From Sipunculus nudus (Eukaryota > Annelida > Sipuncula > Golfingiida > Sipunculidae): a stretch of DNA of 64,000 nt. The notes under the pieces were generated by a model that saw nothing but the letters and a program-made list of their open reading frames with translations, ran no database searches and was not told the origin of the DNA. Each line of letters begins with the position of its first letter. The stretch's first letter is position 1. Made by a program: the position numbers and the translations under genes. Positions 36,501 through 52,200 of this stretch are shown one piece after another. The stretch covers positions 35,374,214 to 35,438,213 of the forward strand of contig CM049320.1 of assembly GCA_026874595.1 (NCBI GenBank), in the 5' to 3' direction.

Positions 36501-39500
36501 TCACAAGATGACATAAAAAATGTGACACCACAGTGAATTCACAACTGTGAGCTCACAGTGATAGAATGGCATTGAGGTCATGTATGTTACACAACAGGTA
36601 GTTTAGAGTGATATCACAGGATGACATAAAAAATGTGACACCACAGTGAATTCACTACTGTGAGCTCACAGTGATAGCATGGCATTGAGGTCATATATGT
36701 TACACAACAGGTAGTTTAGAGTGATATCACAGGATGACATAAAAAATGTGACACCACAGTGAACTGACAACTGTGAGCTCACAGTGATATCATGGCATTG
36801 AGGTCATGTATGTTACACAACAGGTAGTTTAGAGTGATATCACAGGATAACATAAAAAATATGACACCACAGTGAATTGACAACTGTGAGCTCACAGTGC
36901 TAGCATGGCATTGAGGTCATGTATGTTACACAACAGGTAGTTTAGAGTGATATCACAGGATGACATAAAAAATGTGACACCACAGTGAATTGACGGCTGT
37001 GAGCTCACAGTGATAGCATGGCATTGAGGTCATGTGTGTTTCACATAAGGTAGTTTAGAGTGATATCACAAGATGACATAAAAAATATGACACCACAGTG
37101 AATTGACAACTGTGAGCTCACAGTGATAGCATGGCATTGAGGTCATGTATGTTACACAACAGGTAGTTTAGAGTGATATCACAGGAACATAACAAATGTG
37201 ACACCACAGTGAATTGACAACTGTGAGCTCACAGGGATAGCATGGCATTGAGGTCATGTATGTTACACAACAGGTAGTTTAGAGTGATATCACAGGATGA
37301 CATAAAAAATGTGACACCACAGTGAATTGACAACTGTGAGCTCACAGTGATAGGATGGCATTAAAGTCATGTACGTTACACAACAGGTACTTTAGAGTGA
37401 TATCACAGGATGACATAAAAATGTGACACCACAGTGAATTGACGGCTGTGAGCTCACAGTGATAGCATGGCATTGAGGTCATGTGTGTTTCACAACAGGT
37501 AGTTAAGAGTGATATCACAAGATGACATAAAAAATGTGACACCACAGTGAATTGACGGCTGTGAGCTCACAGTGATAGCATGGCATTGAGGTCACATATG
37601 TTACACAACAGGTAGTTTAGAGTGATATCACAAGATAACATAAAAAATATCACACCACAGTGAATTGACAACTGTGAGCTCACAGTGATAGCATGGCACT
37701 GAGGTCATGTATGTTACACAACAGGTAGTTTAGAGTGATATCACAGGATGACATAAAAAATGTGACACCACAGTGAATTGACAACTGTGAGCCCACAGTG
37801 ATAGCATGGCATTGAGGTCATGTATGTTACACAACAGGTAGTTTAGAGTGATATCACAAGATGACATAAAAAATGTGACACCACAGTGAATTCACAACTG
37901 TGAGCTCACAGTGATAGCATGGCATTGAGGTCATGCATGTTACACAACAGGTAGTTTAGAGTGATATCACAAGATGACATAAAAAATGTGACACCACAGT
38001 GAATTGACAACTGTGAGCTCACAGTGATAGCATGGCATTGAGGTCATGTATGTTACACAACAGGTAGTTGACAGTGATATCACAGGATGACATAAAAAAT
38101 GTGACACCACAGTGAATTGACGGCTGTGAGCTCACAGTGATAGAATGGCATTGAGGTCATGTATGTTACACAACAGGTAGTTTAGAGTGATATCACAGGA
38201 TGACATAAAAAATGTGACACCACAGTGAATTCACTACTGTGAGCTCACAGTGATAGCATGGCATTGAGGTCATATATGTTACACAACAGGTAGTTTAGAG
38301 TGATATCACAGGATGACATAAAAAATGTGACACCACAGTGAACTGACAACTGTGAGCTCACAGTGATAGCATGGCATTGAGGTCATGTATGTTACACAAC
38401 AGGTAGTTTAGAGTGATATCACAAGATGACATAAAAAATGTTACACCACAGTGAATTGACAACTGTGAGCTCACAGTGATAGCATGGCATCGAGGTCATG
38501 TATGTTACACAACAGGTAGTTTAGAGTGATATCACAAGATGACATAAAAAATATGACACCACAGTGAATTGACAACTGTGAGCTCACAGTGATAGCATGG
38601 CATTGAGGTCATGTATGTTACACAACAGGTAGTTTAGAGTGATATCACAAGATGACATAAAAAATATGACACCACAGTGAATTGACAACTGTGAGCTCAC
38701 AGTGATAGCATGGCATTGAGGTCATGTATGTTACACAACAGGTAGTTTAGAGTGATATCACAAGATGACATAAAAAAATGTGACACCACAGTGAATTGAC
38801 AACTGTGAGCTCACAGTGATAGGATGGCATTAAAGTCATGTACGTTACACAACAGGTACTTTAGAGTGATATCACAGGATGACATAAAAATGTGACACCA
38901 CAGTGAATTGACGGCTGTGAGCTCACAGTGATAGCATGGCATTGAGGTCATCTGGTTTCACAACAGGTAGTTAAGAGTGATATCACAAGATGACATAAAA
39001 AATGTGACACCACAGTGAATTGACGGCTGTGAGCTCACAGTGATAGCATGGCATTGAGGTCACATATGTTACACAACAGGTAGTTTAGAGTGATATCACA
39101 AGATAACATAAAAAATATCACACCACAGTGAATTGACAACTGTGAGCTCACAGTGATAGCATGGCACTGAGGTCATGTATGTTACACAACAGGTAGTTTA
39201 GAGTGATATCACAGGATGACATAAAAAATGTGACACCACAGTGAATTGACAACTGTGAGCCCACAGTGATAGCATGGCATTGAGGTCATGTATGTTACAC
39301 AACAGGTAGTTTAGAGTGATATCACAAGATGGCATAAAAAATGTGACACCACAGTGAATTCACAACTGTGAGCTCACAGTGATAGCATGGCATTGAGGTC
39401 ATGCATGTTACACAACAGGTAGTTTAGAGTGATATCACAAGATGACATAAAAAATGTGACACCACAGTGAATTGACAACTGTGAGCTCACAGTGATAGCA

Positions 39501-42500
39501 TGGCATTGAGGTCATGTATGTTACACAACAGGTAGTTTACAGTGATATCACAGGATGACATAAAAAATGTGACACCACAGTGAATTGACGGCTGTGAGCT
39601 CACAGTGATAGAATGGCATTGAGGTCATGTATGTTACACAACAGGTAGTTTAGAGTGATATCACAAGATGACATAAAAAATGTGACACCACAGTGAATTG
39701 ACAACTGTGAGCTCACAGTGATAGCATTGCATTGAGGTCATGTATGTTTCACAACAGGTAGTTTAGAGTGATATCACAGGATGAAATATAAAATGTGACA
39801 CCACAGTGAATTGACAACTGTAAGCTCACAGTGATAACATGGCATTGAGGTCATGTATGTTACACAACAGGTAGTTTAGAGTGATATCACAGGATGAAAT
39901 AAAAAATGTGACACCACAGTGAATTGACGGCTGTGAGCTCACAGTTATAGCATGGCATTGAGGTCATGTATGTTACACAACAGTTAGTTTAGAGTGATAT
40001 CACAGGATGCCATAAAAAATGTGACACCACAGTGAATTGACGGCTGTGACCTCACAGTGATAGCATGGCATTGAGGTTATGTATGTTACACAACAGGTAG
40101 TTTAGAGTGATATCTCAAGATGACATAAAAAATGTGACACCACAGTGAATTGACAACTGTGAGCTCACAGTGATAGCATGGCATTAAGGCCATGTATGTT
40201 ACACAACAGGTAGTTTAGAGTGATATCACAGGTTGACATAAAAAAATGTGACACCACAGTGAATTGACAACTGTGAGCTCACAGTGATAGCATTGCATTG
40301 AGGTCATGTATGTTTCACAACAGGTAGTTTAGAGTGATATCACAGGATGAAATATAAAATGTGACACCACAGTGAATTGACAACTGTAAGCTCACAGTGA
40401 TAACATGGCATTGAGGTCATGTATGTTACACAACAGGTAGTTTAGAGTGATATCACAGGATGAAATAAAAAATGTGACACCACAGTGAATTGACGGCTGT
40501 GAGCTCACAGTTATAGCATGGCATTGAGGTCATGTATGTTACACAACAGTTAGTTTAGAGTGATATCACAGGATGCCATAAAAAATGTGACACCACAGTG
40601 AATTGACGGCTGTGACCTCACAGTGATAGCATGGCATTGAGGTTATGTATGTTACACAACAGGTAGTTTAGAGTGATATCTCAAGATGACATAAAAAATG
40701 TGACACCACAGTGAATTGACAACTGTGAGCTCACAGTGATAGCATGGCATTAAGGCCATGTATGTTACACAACAGGTAGTTTAGAGTGATATCACAGGTT
40801 GACATAAAAAAATGTGACACCACAGTGAATTGACAACTGTGAGCTCACAGTGATAGCATGGCATTGAGGTCATGTATGTTACACAACAGGTAGTTTAGAG
40901 TGATATCAGAAGATGACATAAAAAATGTGACACCACAGTGAATTGACAACTGTGAGCTCACAGGGATAGCATTGCATTGAGGTCATGTATGTTACACAAC
41001 AGGTAGTTTAGAGCGATATCACAGGATGACATAAAAAATGTGACACCTCAGTGAATTGACAACTGTGAGCTCACAGTGATAGCATGGCATTGAGGTCATG
41101 TATGTTACACAACAGGTAGTTTAGAGTGATATCACAGGATGACATAAAAAATATGACACCACAGTAAATTGACAACTGTAAACTCACAGTGATAACATGG
41201 CATTGAGGTCATGTATGTTACACAACAGGTAGTTTAGAGTGATACCACAAGATGACATAAAAAATGTGACACCACAGTGAATTGACAACTGTGAGCTCAC
41301 AGTGATAGCATGGCATTGAGGTCATGTATGTTACACAACAGGTAGGTTAGAGTGATATCACAGGATGACATAAAAAATGTGACACCACAGTGAATTGACG
41401 GCTGTGAGCTCACAGTGATAGCATGGCATTGAGGTCATGTATGTTATACAACAGGTAGTTTAGAGTGATATCACAAGATGACATAACAAATGTGACACCA
41501 CAGTGAATTGACAACTGTGAGCTCACAGTGATAGCATGGCATTGGGGTCATGTATGTTACACAACAGGTAGTTTAGAGTGATATCACAAGATGACATAAA
41601 AAATGTGACACCACAGTGAATTGACAACTGTGAGCTCACAGTGATAGCATGGCATTGAGGTCATGTATGTTACACAACAGGTAGTTTAGAGTGATATCAC
41701 AGGATGACATATAAAATGTGACACCACAGTGAATTGACAACTGTGAGCTCACAGTGATAACATGGCATTGAGGTCATGTATGTTACACAACAGGTAGTTT
41801 AGAGTGATATCACAGGATGACATAAAAAGTATGACACCACAGTAAATTGACAACTGTGAGCTCAAAGTGATAGCATGGCATTGAGGTCATGTATGTTACA
41901 CAACAGGTAGTTTAGAGTGATATCACAAGATGACATAAAAAATGTGACACCACAGTGAATTGACAACTGTGAGCTCACAGTGATAGCATGGCATTGAGGT
42001 CATGTATGTTACACAACAGGTAGTTTAGAGTGATATCACAGGATGACATATAAAATGTGACACCACAGTGAATTGACAACTGTGAGCTCACAGTGATAAC
42101 ATGGCATTGAGGTCATATATGTTACACAACAGGTAGTTTAGAGTGATATCACAGGATGACATAAAAAATATGACACCACAGTAAATTGACAACTGTGAGC
42201 TAACAGTGAGAGCATGGCATTGAGGTCATGTATGTTACACAACAGGTAGTTTAGAGTGATATCACAGGACGCCATAAAAAATGTAACACCACAGTGAATT
42301 GACGGCTGTGAGCTCACAGTGATAGCATGGGATTGAGGTCATGTATGTTACACAACAGGTAGTTTAGAGTGATATCACAAGATGACATAAAAATGTGACA
42401 CCACAGTGAATTGACAGCTGTGAGCTCACAGTGATAGCATGGCATTGAGGTCATGTATGTTACAGAACAGGTAGTTTAGAGTGATATCAAAAGATGACAT

Positions 42501-45500
42501 AAAAAATGTGACACCACAGTGAAATGACAACTGTGAGCTCACAGTGATAGCATGGCATTGAGGTCATGTATGTTACACAACAGGTAGTTTAGAGTGATAT
42601 CACAAGATGACATAAAAAATGTGACACCACAGTGAATTGACGGCTGTCAGCTCACAGTGATAGCATGGCATTGAGGTCATGTATGTTACACAACAGGTAG
42701 TTTAGAGTGATATCACAAGATGACATAAAAAATGTGACATCACAGTGAATTGACAACTGTGAGCTCACAGTGATAGCATGGCATCGAGGTCATGTATGTT
42801 ACACAACAGGTAGTTTAGAGTGATATCACAAGATGACATAAAAAATGTGACACCACAGTGAATTGACAACTGTGAGCTCACAGTGATAGCATGGCATTGA
42901 GGTCATGTATGTTACACAACAGGTAGTTTAGAGTGATATCACAAGATAACATAAAAATATCACACCACAGTGAATTGACAACTGTGAGCTCACAGTGATA
43001 GCATGGCACTGAGGTCATGTATGTTACACAACAGGTAGTTTAGAGTGATATCACAGGATGACATAAAAAATGTGACACCACAGTGAATTGACAACTGTGA
43101 GCCCACAGTGATAGCATGGCATTGAGGTCATGTATGTTACACAACAGGTAGTTTAGAGTGATATCACAAGATGACATAAAAAATGTGACACCACAGTGAA
43201 TTCACAACTGTGAGCTCACAGTGATAGAATGGCATTGAGGTCATGTATGTTACACAACAGGTAGTTTAGAGTGATATCACAGGATGACATAAAAAATGTG
43301 ACACCACAGTGAATTCACTACTGTGAGCTCACAGTGATAGCATGGCATTGAGGTCATATATGTTACACAACAGGTAGTTTAGAGTGATATCACAGGATGA
43401 CATAAAAAATGTGACACCACAGTGAACTGACAACTGTGAGCTCACAGTGATATCATGGCATTGAGGTCATGTATGTTACACAACAGGTAGTTTAGAGTGA
43501 TATCACAGGATAACATAAAAAATATGACACCACAGTGAATTGACAACTGTGAGCTCACAGTGCTAGCATGGCATTGAGGTCATGTATGTTACACAACAGG
43601 TAGTTTAGAGTGATATCACAGGATGACATAAAAAATGTGACACCACAGTGAATTGACGGCTGTGAGCTCACAGTGATAGCATGGCATTGAGGTCATGTGT
43701 GTTTCACATAAGGTAGTTTAGAGTGATATCACAAGATGACATAAAAAATATGACACCACAGTGAATTGACAACTGTGAGCTCACAGTGATAGCATGGCAT
43801 TGAGGTCATGTATGTTACACAACAGGTAGTTTAGAGTGATATCACAGGAACATAACAAATGTGACACCACAGTGAAATGACAACTGTGAGCTCACAGGGA
43901 TAGCATGGCATTGAGGTCATGTATGTTACACAACAGGTAGTTTAGAGTGATATCACAGGATGACATAAAAAATGTGACACCACAGTGAATTGACAACTGT
44001 GAGCTCACAGTGATAGGATGGCATTAAAGTCATGTACGTTACACAACAGGTACTTTAGAGTGATATCACAGGATGACATAAAAATGTGACACCACAGTGA
44101 ATTGACGGCTGTGAGCTCACAGTGATAGCATGGCATTGAGGTCATGTGTGTTTCACAACAGGTAGTTAAGAGTGATATCACAAGATGACATAAAAAATGT
44201 GACACCACAGTGAATTGACGGCTGTGAGCTCACAGTGATAGCATGGCATTGAGGTCACATATGTTACACAACAGGTAGTTTAGAGTGATATCACAAGATA
44301 ACATAAAAAATATCACACCACAGTGAATTGACAACTGTGAGCTCACAGTGATAGCATGGCACTGAGGTCATGTATGTTACACAACAGGTAGTTTAGAGTG
44401 ATATCACAGGATGACATAAAAAATGTGACACCACAGTGAATTGACAACTGTGAGCCCACAGTGATAGCATGGCATTGAGGTCATGTATGTTACACAACAG
44501 GTAGTTTAGAGTGATATCACAAGATGACATAAAAAATGTGACACCACAGTGAATTCACAACTGTGAGCTCACAGTGATAGCATTGCATTGAGGTCATGCA
44601 TGTTACACAACAGGTAGTTTAGAGTGATATCACAAGATGACATAAAAAATGTGACACCACAGTGAATTGACAACTGTGAGCTCACAGTGATAGCATGGCA
44701 TTGAGGTCATGTATGTTACACAACAGGTAGTTGACAGTGATATCACAGGATGACATAAAAAATGTGACACCACAGTGAATTGACGGCTGTGAGCTCACAG
44801 TGATAGAATGGCATTGAGGTCATGTATGTTACACAACAGGTAGTTTAGAGTGATATCACAGGATGACATAAAAAATGTGACACCACAGTGAATTCACTAC
44901 TGTGAGCTCACAGTGATAGCATGGCATTGAGGTCATATATGTTACACAACAGGTAGTTTAGAGTGATATCACAGGATGACATAAAAAATGTGACACCACA
45001 GTGAACTGACAACTGTGAGCTCACAGTGATAGCATGGCATTGAGGTCATGTATGTTACACAACAGGTAGTTTAGAGTGATATCACAAGATGACATAAAAA
45101 ATGTGACACCACAGTGAATTGACAACTGTGAGCTCACAGTGATAGCATGGCATCGAGGTCATGTATGTTACACAACAGGTAGTTTAGAGTGATATCACAA
45201 GATGACATAAAAAATATGACACCACAGTGAATTGACAACTGTGAGCTCACAGTGATAGCATGGCATTGAGGTCATGTATGTTACACAACAGGTAGTTTAG
45301 AGTGATATCACAAGATGACATAAAAAATGTGACACCACAGTGAATTGACAACTGTGAGCTCACAGTGATAGCATGGCACTGAGGTCATGTATGTTACACA
45401 ACAGGTAGTTTAGAGTGATATCACAGGATGACATAAAAAATGTGACACCACAGTGAATTGACAACTGTGAGCTCACAGTGATAGGATGGCATTAAAGTCA

Positions 45501-46150
45501 TGTACGTTACACAACAGGTACTTTAGAGTGATATCACAGGATGACATAAAAATGTGACACCACAGTGAATTGACGGCTGTGAGCTCACAGTGATAGCATG
45601 GCATTGAGGTCATCTGGTTTCACAACAGGTAGTTAAGAGTGATATCACAAGATGACATAAAAAATGTGACACCACAGTGAATTGACGGCTGTGAGCTCAC
45701 AGTGATAGCATGGCATTGAGGTCACATATGTTACACAACAGGTAGTTTAGAGTGATATCACAAGATAACATAAAAAATATCACACCACAGTGAATTGACA
45801 ACTGTGAGCTCACAGTGATAGCATGGCACTGAGGTCATGTATGTTACACAACAGGTAGTTTAGAGTGATATCACAGGATGACATAAAAAATGTGACACCA
45901 CAGTGAATTGACAACTGTGAGCCCACAGTGATAGCATGGCATTGAGGTCATGTATGTTACACAACAGGTAGTTTAGAGTGATATCACAAGATGGCATAAA
46001 AAATGTGACACCACAGTGAATTCACAACTGTGAGCTCACAGTGATAGCATGGCATTGAGGTCATGCATGTTACACAACAGGTAGTTTAGAGTGATATCAC
46101 AAGATGACATAAAAAATGTGACACCACAGTGAATTGACAACTGTGAGCTC
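33560..46150. repeat. 6.1-6.7 kb higher-order repeat (54-59 monomers), two copies
   Basis: The segment at about 33560-39655 recurs from about 39660. The pair ATAGCATTGCATTG plus TGTATGTTTCAC marks 33622 and 39721 (offset 6099). In the second copy a five-monomer block is itself duplicated: the same mark recurs at 40287, 566 bp on. After that the offset is 6663-6665 (for example AGGATGGC at 37352 and 44015). Confidence 0.85.
37300..39650. repeat. 13-monomer (about 1.47 kb) higher-order duplication
   Basis: About 37300-38180 recurs at about 38769-39650. AGGATGGCATTAAAG lies at 37352 and 38821 (offset 1469). The copies are told apart by GTCATGTGTGTTTCAC (about 37479) against GTCATCTGGTTTCAC (about 38947), and by GTAGTTGACAG (38065) against GTAGTTTACAG (about 39533). 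The same pair recurs at 44015/45483, 50785/52367 (with one extra monomer), 57562/59030 and 62302/63770. Confidence 0.8.
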
Positions 46151-49100
46151 ACAGGGATAGCATTGCATTGAGGTCATGTATGTTACACAACAGGTAGTTT
46201 AGAGTGATATCACAAGATGACATAACAAATGTGACACCACAGTGAATTGACAACTGTGAGCTCACAGTGATAGCATGGCATTGGGGTCATGTATGTTACA
46301 CAACAGGTAGTTTAGAGTGATATCACAAGATGACATAAAAAATGTGACACCACAGTGAATTGACAACTGTGAGCTCACAGTGATAGCATGGCATTGAGGT
46401 CATGTATGTTACACAACAGGTAGTTTAGAGTGATATCACAGGATGACATATAAAATGTGACACCACAGTGAATTGACAACTGTGAGCTCACAGTGATAAC
46501 ATGGCATTGAGGTCATGTATGTTACACAACAGGTAGTTTAGAGTGATATCACAGGATGACATAAAAAGTATGACACCACAGTAAATTGACAACTGTGAGC
46601 TCAAAGTGATAGCATGGCATTGAGGTCATGTATGTTACACAACAGGTAGTTTAGAGTGATATCACAAGATGACATAAAAAATGTGACACCACAGTGAATT
46701 GACAACTGTGAGCTCACAGTGATAGCATGGCATTGAGGTCATGTATGTTACACAACAGGTAGTTTAGAGTGATATCACAGGATGACATATAAAATGTGAC
46801 ACCACAGTGAATTGACAACTGTGAGCTCACAGTGATAACATGGCATTGAGGTCATATATGTTACACAACAGGTAGTTTAGAGTGATATCACAGGATGACA
46901 TAAAAAATATGACACCACAGTAAATTGACAACTGTGAGCTAACAGTGAGAGCATGGCATTGAGGTCATGTATGTTACACAACAGGTAGTTTAGAGTGATA
47001 TCACAGGACGCCATAAAAAATGTAACACCACAGTGAATTGACGGCTGTGAGCTCACAGTGATAGCATGGGATTGAGGTCATGTATGTTACACAACAGGTA
47101 GTTTAGAGTGATATCCCAAGATGACATAAAAATGTGACACCACAGTGAATTGACAGCTGTGAGCTCACAGTGATAGCATGGCATTGAGGTCATGTATGTT
47201 ACAGAACAGGTAGTTTAGAGTGATATCAAAAGATGACATAAAAAATGTGACACCACAGTGAAATGACAACTGTGAGCTCACAGTGATAGCATGGCATTGA
47301 GGTCATGTATGTTACACAACAGGTAGTTTAGAGTGATATCACAAGATGACATAAAAAATGTGACACCACAGTGAATTGACGGCTGTCAGCTCACAGTGAT
47401 AGCATGGCATTGAGGTCATGTATGTTACACAACAGGTAGTTTAGAGTGATATCACAAGATGACATAAAAAATGTGACATCACAGTGAATTGACAACTGTG
47501 AGCTCACAGTGATAGCATGGCATCGAGGTCATGTATGTTACACAACAGGTAGTTTAGAGTGATATCACAAGATGACATAAAAAATGTGACACCACAGTGA
47601 ATTGACAACTGTGAGCTCACAGTGATAGCATGGCATTGAGGTCATGTATGTTACACAACAGGTAGTTTAGAGTGATATCACAAGATAACATAAAAAATAT
47701 CACACCACAGTGAATTGACAACTGTGAGCTCACAGTGATAGCATGGCACTGAGGTCATGTATGTTACACAACAGGTAGTTTAGAGTGATATCACAGGATG
47801 ACATAAAAAATGTGACACCACAGTGAATTGACAACTGTGAGCCCACAGTGATAGCATGGCATTGAGGTCATGTATGTTACACAACAGGTAGTTTAGAGTG
47901 ATATCACAAGATGACATAAAAAATGTGACACCACAGTGAATTCACAACTGTGAGCTCACAGTGATAGAATGGCATTGAGGTCATGTATGTTACACAACAG
48001 GTAGTTTAGAGTGATATCACAGGATGACATAAAAAATGTGACACCACAGTGAATTCACTACTGTGAGCTCACAGTGATAGCATGGCATTGAGGTCATATA
48101 TGTTACACAACAGGTAGTTTAGAGTGATATCACAGGATGACATAAAAAATGTGACACCACAGTGAACTGACAACTGTGAGCTCACAGTGATATCATGGCA
48201 TTGAGGTCATGTATGTTACACAACAGGTAGTTTAGAGTGATATCACAGGATAACATAAAAAATATGACACCACAGTGAATTGACAACTGTGAGCTCACAG
48301 TGCTAGCATGGCATTGAGGTCATGTATGTTACACAACAGGTAGTTTAGAGTGATATCACAGGATGACATAAAAAATGTGACACCACAGTGAATTGACGGC
48401 TGTGAGCTCACAGTGATAGCATGGCATTGAGGTCATGTGTGTTTCACATAAGGTAGTTTAGAGTGATATCACAAGATGACATAAAAAATATGACACCACA
48501 GTGAATTGACAACTGTGAGCTCACAGTGATAGCATGGCATTGAGGTCATGTATGTTACACAACAGGTAGTTTAGAGTGATATCACAGGAACATAACAAAT
48601 GTGACACCACAGTGAATTGACAACTGTGAGCTCACAGGGATAGCATGGCATTGAGGTCATGTATGTTACACAACAGGTAGTTTAGAGTGATATCACAGGA
48701 TGACATAAAAAATGTGACACCACAGTGAATTGACAACTGTGAGCTCACAGTGATAGGATGGCATTAAAGTCATGTACGTTACACAACAGGTACTTTAGAG
48801 TGATATCACAGGATGACATAAAAATGTGACACCACAGTGAATTGACGGCTGTGAGCTCACAGTGATAGCATGGCATTGAGGTCATGTGTGTTTCACAACA
48901 GGTAGTTAAGAGTGATATCACAAGATGACATAAAAAATGTGACACCACAGTGAATTGACGGCTGTGAGCTCACAGTGATAGCATGGCATTGAGGTCACAT
49001 ATGTTACACAACAGGTAGTTTAGAGTGATATCACAAGATAACATAAAAAATATCACACCACAGTGAATTGACAACTGTGAGCTCACAGTGATAGCATGGC

Positions 49101-49225
49101 ACTGAGGTCATGTATGTTACACAACAGGTAGTTTAGAGTGATATCACAGGATGACATAAAAAATGTGACACCGCAGTGAATTGACAACTGTGAGCCCACA
49201 GTGATAGCATGGCATTGAGGTCATG
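41480..49225. repeat. 4.74-kb higher-order repeat (42 monomers), two copies
   Basis: About 41480-44475 recurs at about 46220-49225 with offset 4739-4740. Marks are ACATAACAAATG with GGCATTGGGGTC, CATAAAAAGTATG, GGACGCCATAAA, and AGGATGGC at 44015/48755. The joint near 46150-46215 fuses a monomer with CAGGGATAGCATTGC (like 40970) to one with ACATAACAAAT (like 41481), so this copy began by skipping several monomers. The same pair exists in the next super-repeat (about 55020/59760, AGGATGGC 57562/62302), and the offset also holds for 58000-59260 against 62740-64000. Confidence 0.8.
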
Positions 49226-52200
49226 TATGTTACACAACAGGTAGTTGACAGTGATATCACAGGATGACATAAAAAATGTGACACCACAGTGAATTGACGG
49301 CTGTGAGCTCACAGTGATAGAATGGCATTGAGGTCATGTATGTTACACAACAGGTAGTTTAGAGTGATATCACAGGATGACATAAAAAATGTGACACCAC
49401 AGTGAATTCACTACTGTGAGCTCACAGTGATAGCATGGCATTGAGGTCATATATGTTACACAACAGGTAGTTTAGAGTGATATCACAGGATGACATAAAA
49501 AATGTGACACCACAGTGAACTGACAACTGTGAGCTCACAGTGATAGCATGGCATTGAGGTCATCTGGTTTCACAACAGGTAGTTAAGAGTGATATCACAA
49601 GATGACATAAAAAATGTGACACCACAGTGAATTGACGGCTGTGAGCTCACAGTGATAGCATGGCATTGAGGTCACATATGTTACACAACAGGTAGTTTAG
49701 AGTGATATCACAAGATAACATAAAAAATATCACACCACAGTGAATTGACAACTGTGAGCTCACAGTGCTAGCATGGCACTGAGGTCATGTATGTTACACA
49801 ACAGGTAGTTTAGAGTGATATCACAGGATGACATAAAAAATGTGACACCACAGTGAATTGACAACTGTGAGCCCACAGTGATAGCATGGCATTGAGGTCA
49901 TGTATGTTACACAACAGGTAGTTTAGAGTGATATCACAAGATGGCATAAAAAATGTGACACCACAGTGAATTCACAACTGTGAGCTCACAGTGATAGCAT
50001 GGCATTGAGGTCATGCATGTTACACAACAGGTAGTTTAGAGTGATATCACAAGATGACATAAAAAATGTGACACCACAGTGAATTCACTACTGTGAGCTC
50101 ACAGTGATAGCATGGCATTGAGGTCATATATGTTACACAACAGGTAGTTTAGAGTGATATCACAGGATGACATAAAAAATGTGACACCACAGTGAACTGA
50201 CAACTGTGAGCTCACAGTGATATCATGGCATTGAGGTCATGTATGTTACACAACAGGTAGTTTAGAGTGATATCACAGGATAACATAAAAAATATGACAC
50301 CACAGTGAATTGACAACTGTGAGCTCACAGTGCTAGCATGGCATTGAGGTCATGTATGTTACACAACAGGTAGTTTAGAGTGATATCACAGGATGACATA
50401 AAAAATGTGACACCACAGTGAATTGACGGCTGTGAGCTCACAGTGATAGCATGGCATTGAGGTCATGTGTGTTTCACATAAGGTAGTTTAGAGTGATATC
50501 ACAAGATGACATAAAAAATATGACACCACAGTGAATTGACAACTGTGAGCTCACAGTGATAGCATGGCATTGAGGTCATGTATGTTACACAACAGGTAGT
50601 TTAGAGTGATATCACAGGAACATAACAAATGTGACACCACAGTGAATTGACAACTGTGAGCTCACAGGGATAGCATGGCATTGAGGTCATGTATGTTACA
50701 CAACAGGTAGTTTAGAGTGATATCACAGGATGACATAAAAAATGTGACACCACAGTGAATTGACAACTGTGAGCTCACAGTGATAGGATGGCATTAAAGT
50801 CATGTACGTTACACAACAGGTACTTTAGAGTGATATCACAGGATGACATAAAAATGTGACACCACAGTGAATTGACGGCTGTGAGCTCACAGTGATAGCA
50901 TGGCATTGAGGTCATGTGTGTTTCACAACAGGTAGTTAAGAGTGATATCACAAGATGACATAAAAAATGTGACACCACAGTGAATTGACGGCTGTGAGCT
51001 CACAGTGATAGCATGGCATTGAGGTCACATATGTTACACAACAGGTAGTTTAGAGTGATATCACAAGATAACATAAAAAATATCACACCACAGTGAATTG
51101 ACAACTGTGAGCTCACAGTGATAGCATGGCACTGAGGTCATGTATGTTACACAACAGGTAGTTTAGAGTGATATCACAGGATGACATAAAAAATGTGACA
51201 CCACAGTGAATTGACAACTGTGAGCCCACAGTGATAGCATGGCATTGAGGTCATGTATGTTACACAACAGGTAGTTTAGAGTGATATCACAAGATGACAT
51301 AAAAAATGTGACACCACAGTGAATTCACAACTGTGAGCTCACAGTGATAGCATGGCATTGAGGTCATGCATGTTACACAACAGGTAGTTTAGAGTGATAT
51401 CACAAGATGACATAAAAAATGTGACACCACAGTGAATTGACAACTGTGAGCTCACAGTGATAGCATGGCATTGAGGTCATGCATGTTACACAACAGGTAG
51501 TTTAGAGTGATATCACAAGATGACATAAAAAATGTGACACCACAGTGAATTGACAACTGTGAGCTCACAGTGATAGCATGGCATTGAGGTCATGTATGTT
51601 ACACAACAGGTAGTTGACAGTGATATCACAGGATGACATAAAAAATGTGACACCACAGTGAATTGACGGCTGTGAGCTCACAGTGATAGAATGGCATTGA
51701 GGTCATGTATGTTACACAACAGGTAGTTTAGAGTGATATCACAGGATGACATAAAAAATGTGACACCACAGTGAATTCACTACTGTGAGCTCACAGTGAT
51801 AGCATGGCATTGAGGTCATATATGTTACACAACAGGTAGTTTAGAGTGATATCACAGGATGACATAAAAAATGTGACACCACAGTGAACTGACAACTGTG
51901 AGCTCACAGTGATAGCATGGCATTGAGGTCATGTATGTTACACAACAGGTAGTTTAGAGTGATATCACAAGATGACATAAAAAATGTTACACCACAGTGA
52001 ATTGACAACTGTGAGCTCACAGTGATAGCATGGCATCGAGGTCATGTATGTTACACAACAGGTAGTTTAGAGTGATATCACAAGATGACATAAAAAATAT
52101 GACACCACAGTGAATTGACAACTGTGAGCTCACAGTGATAGCATGGCATTGAGGTCATGTATGTTACACAACAGGTAGTTTAGAGTGATATCACAAGATG

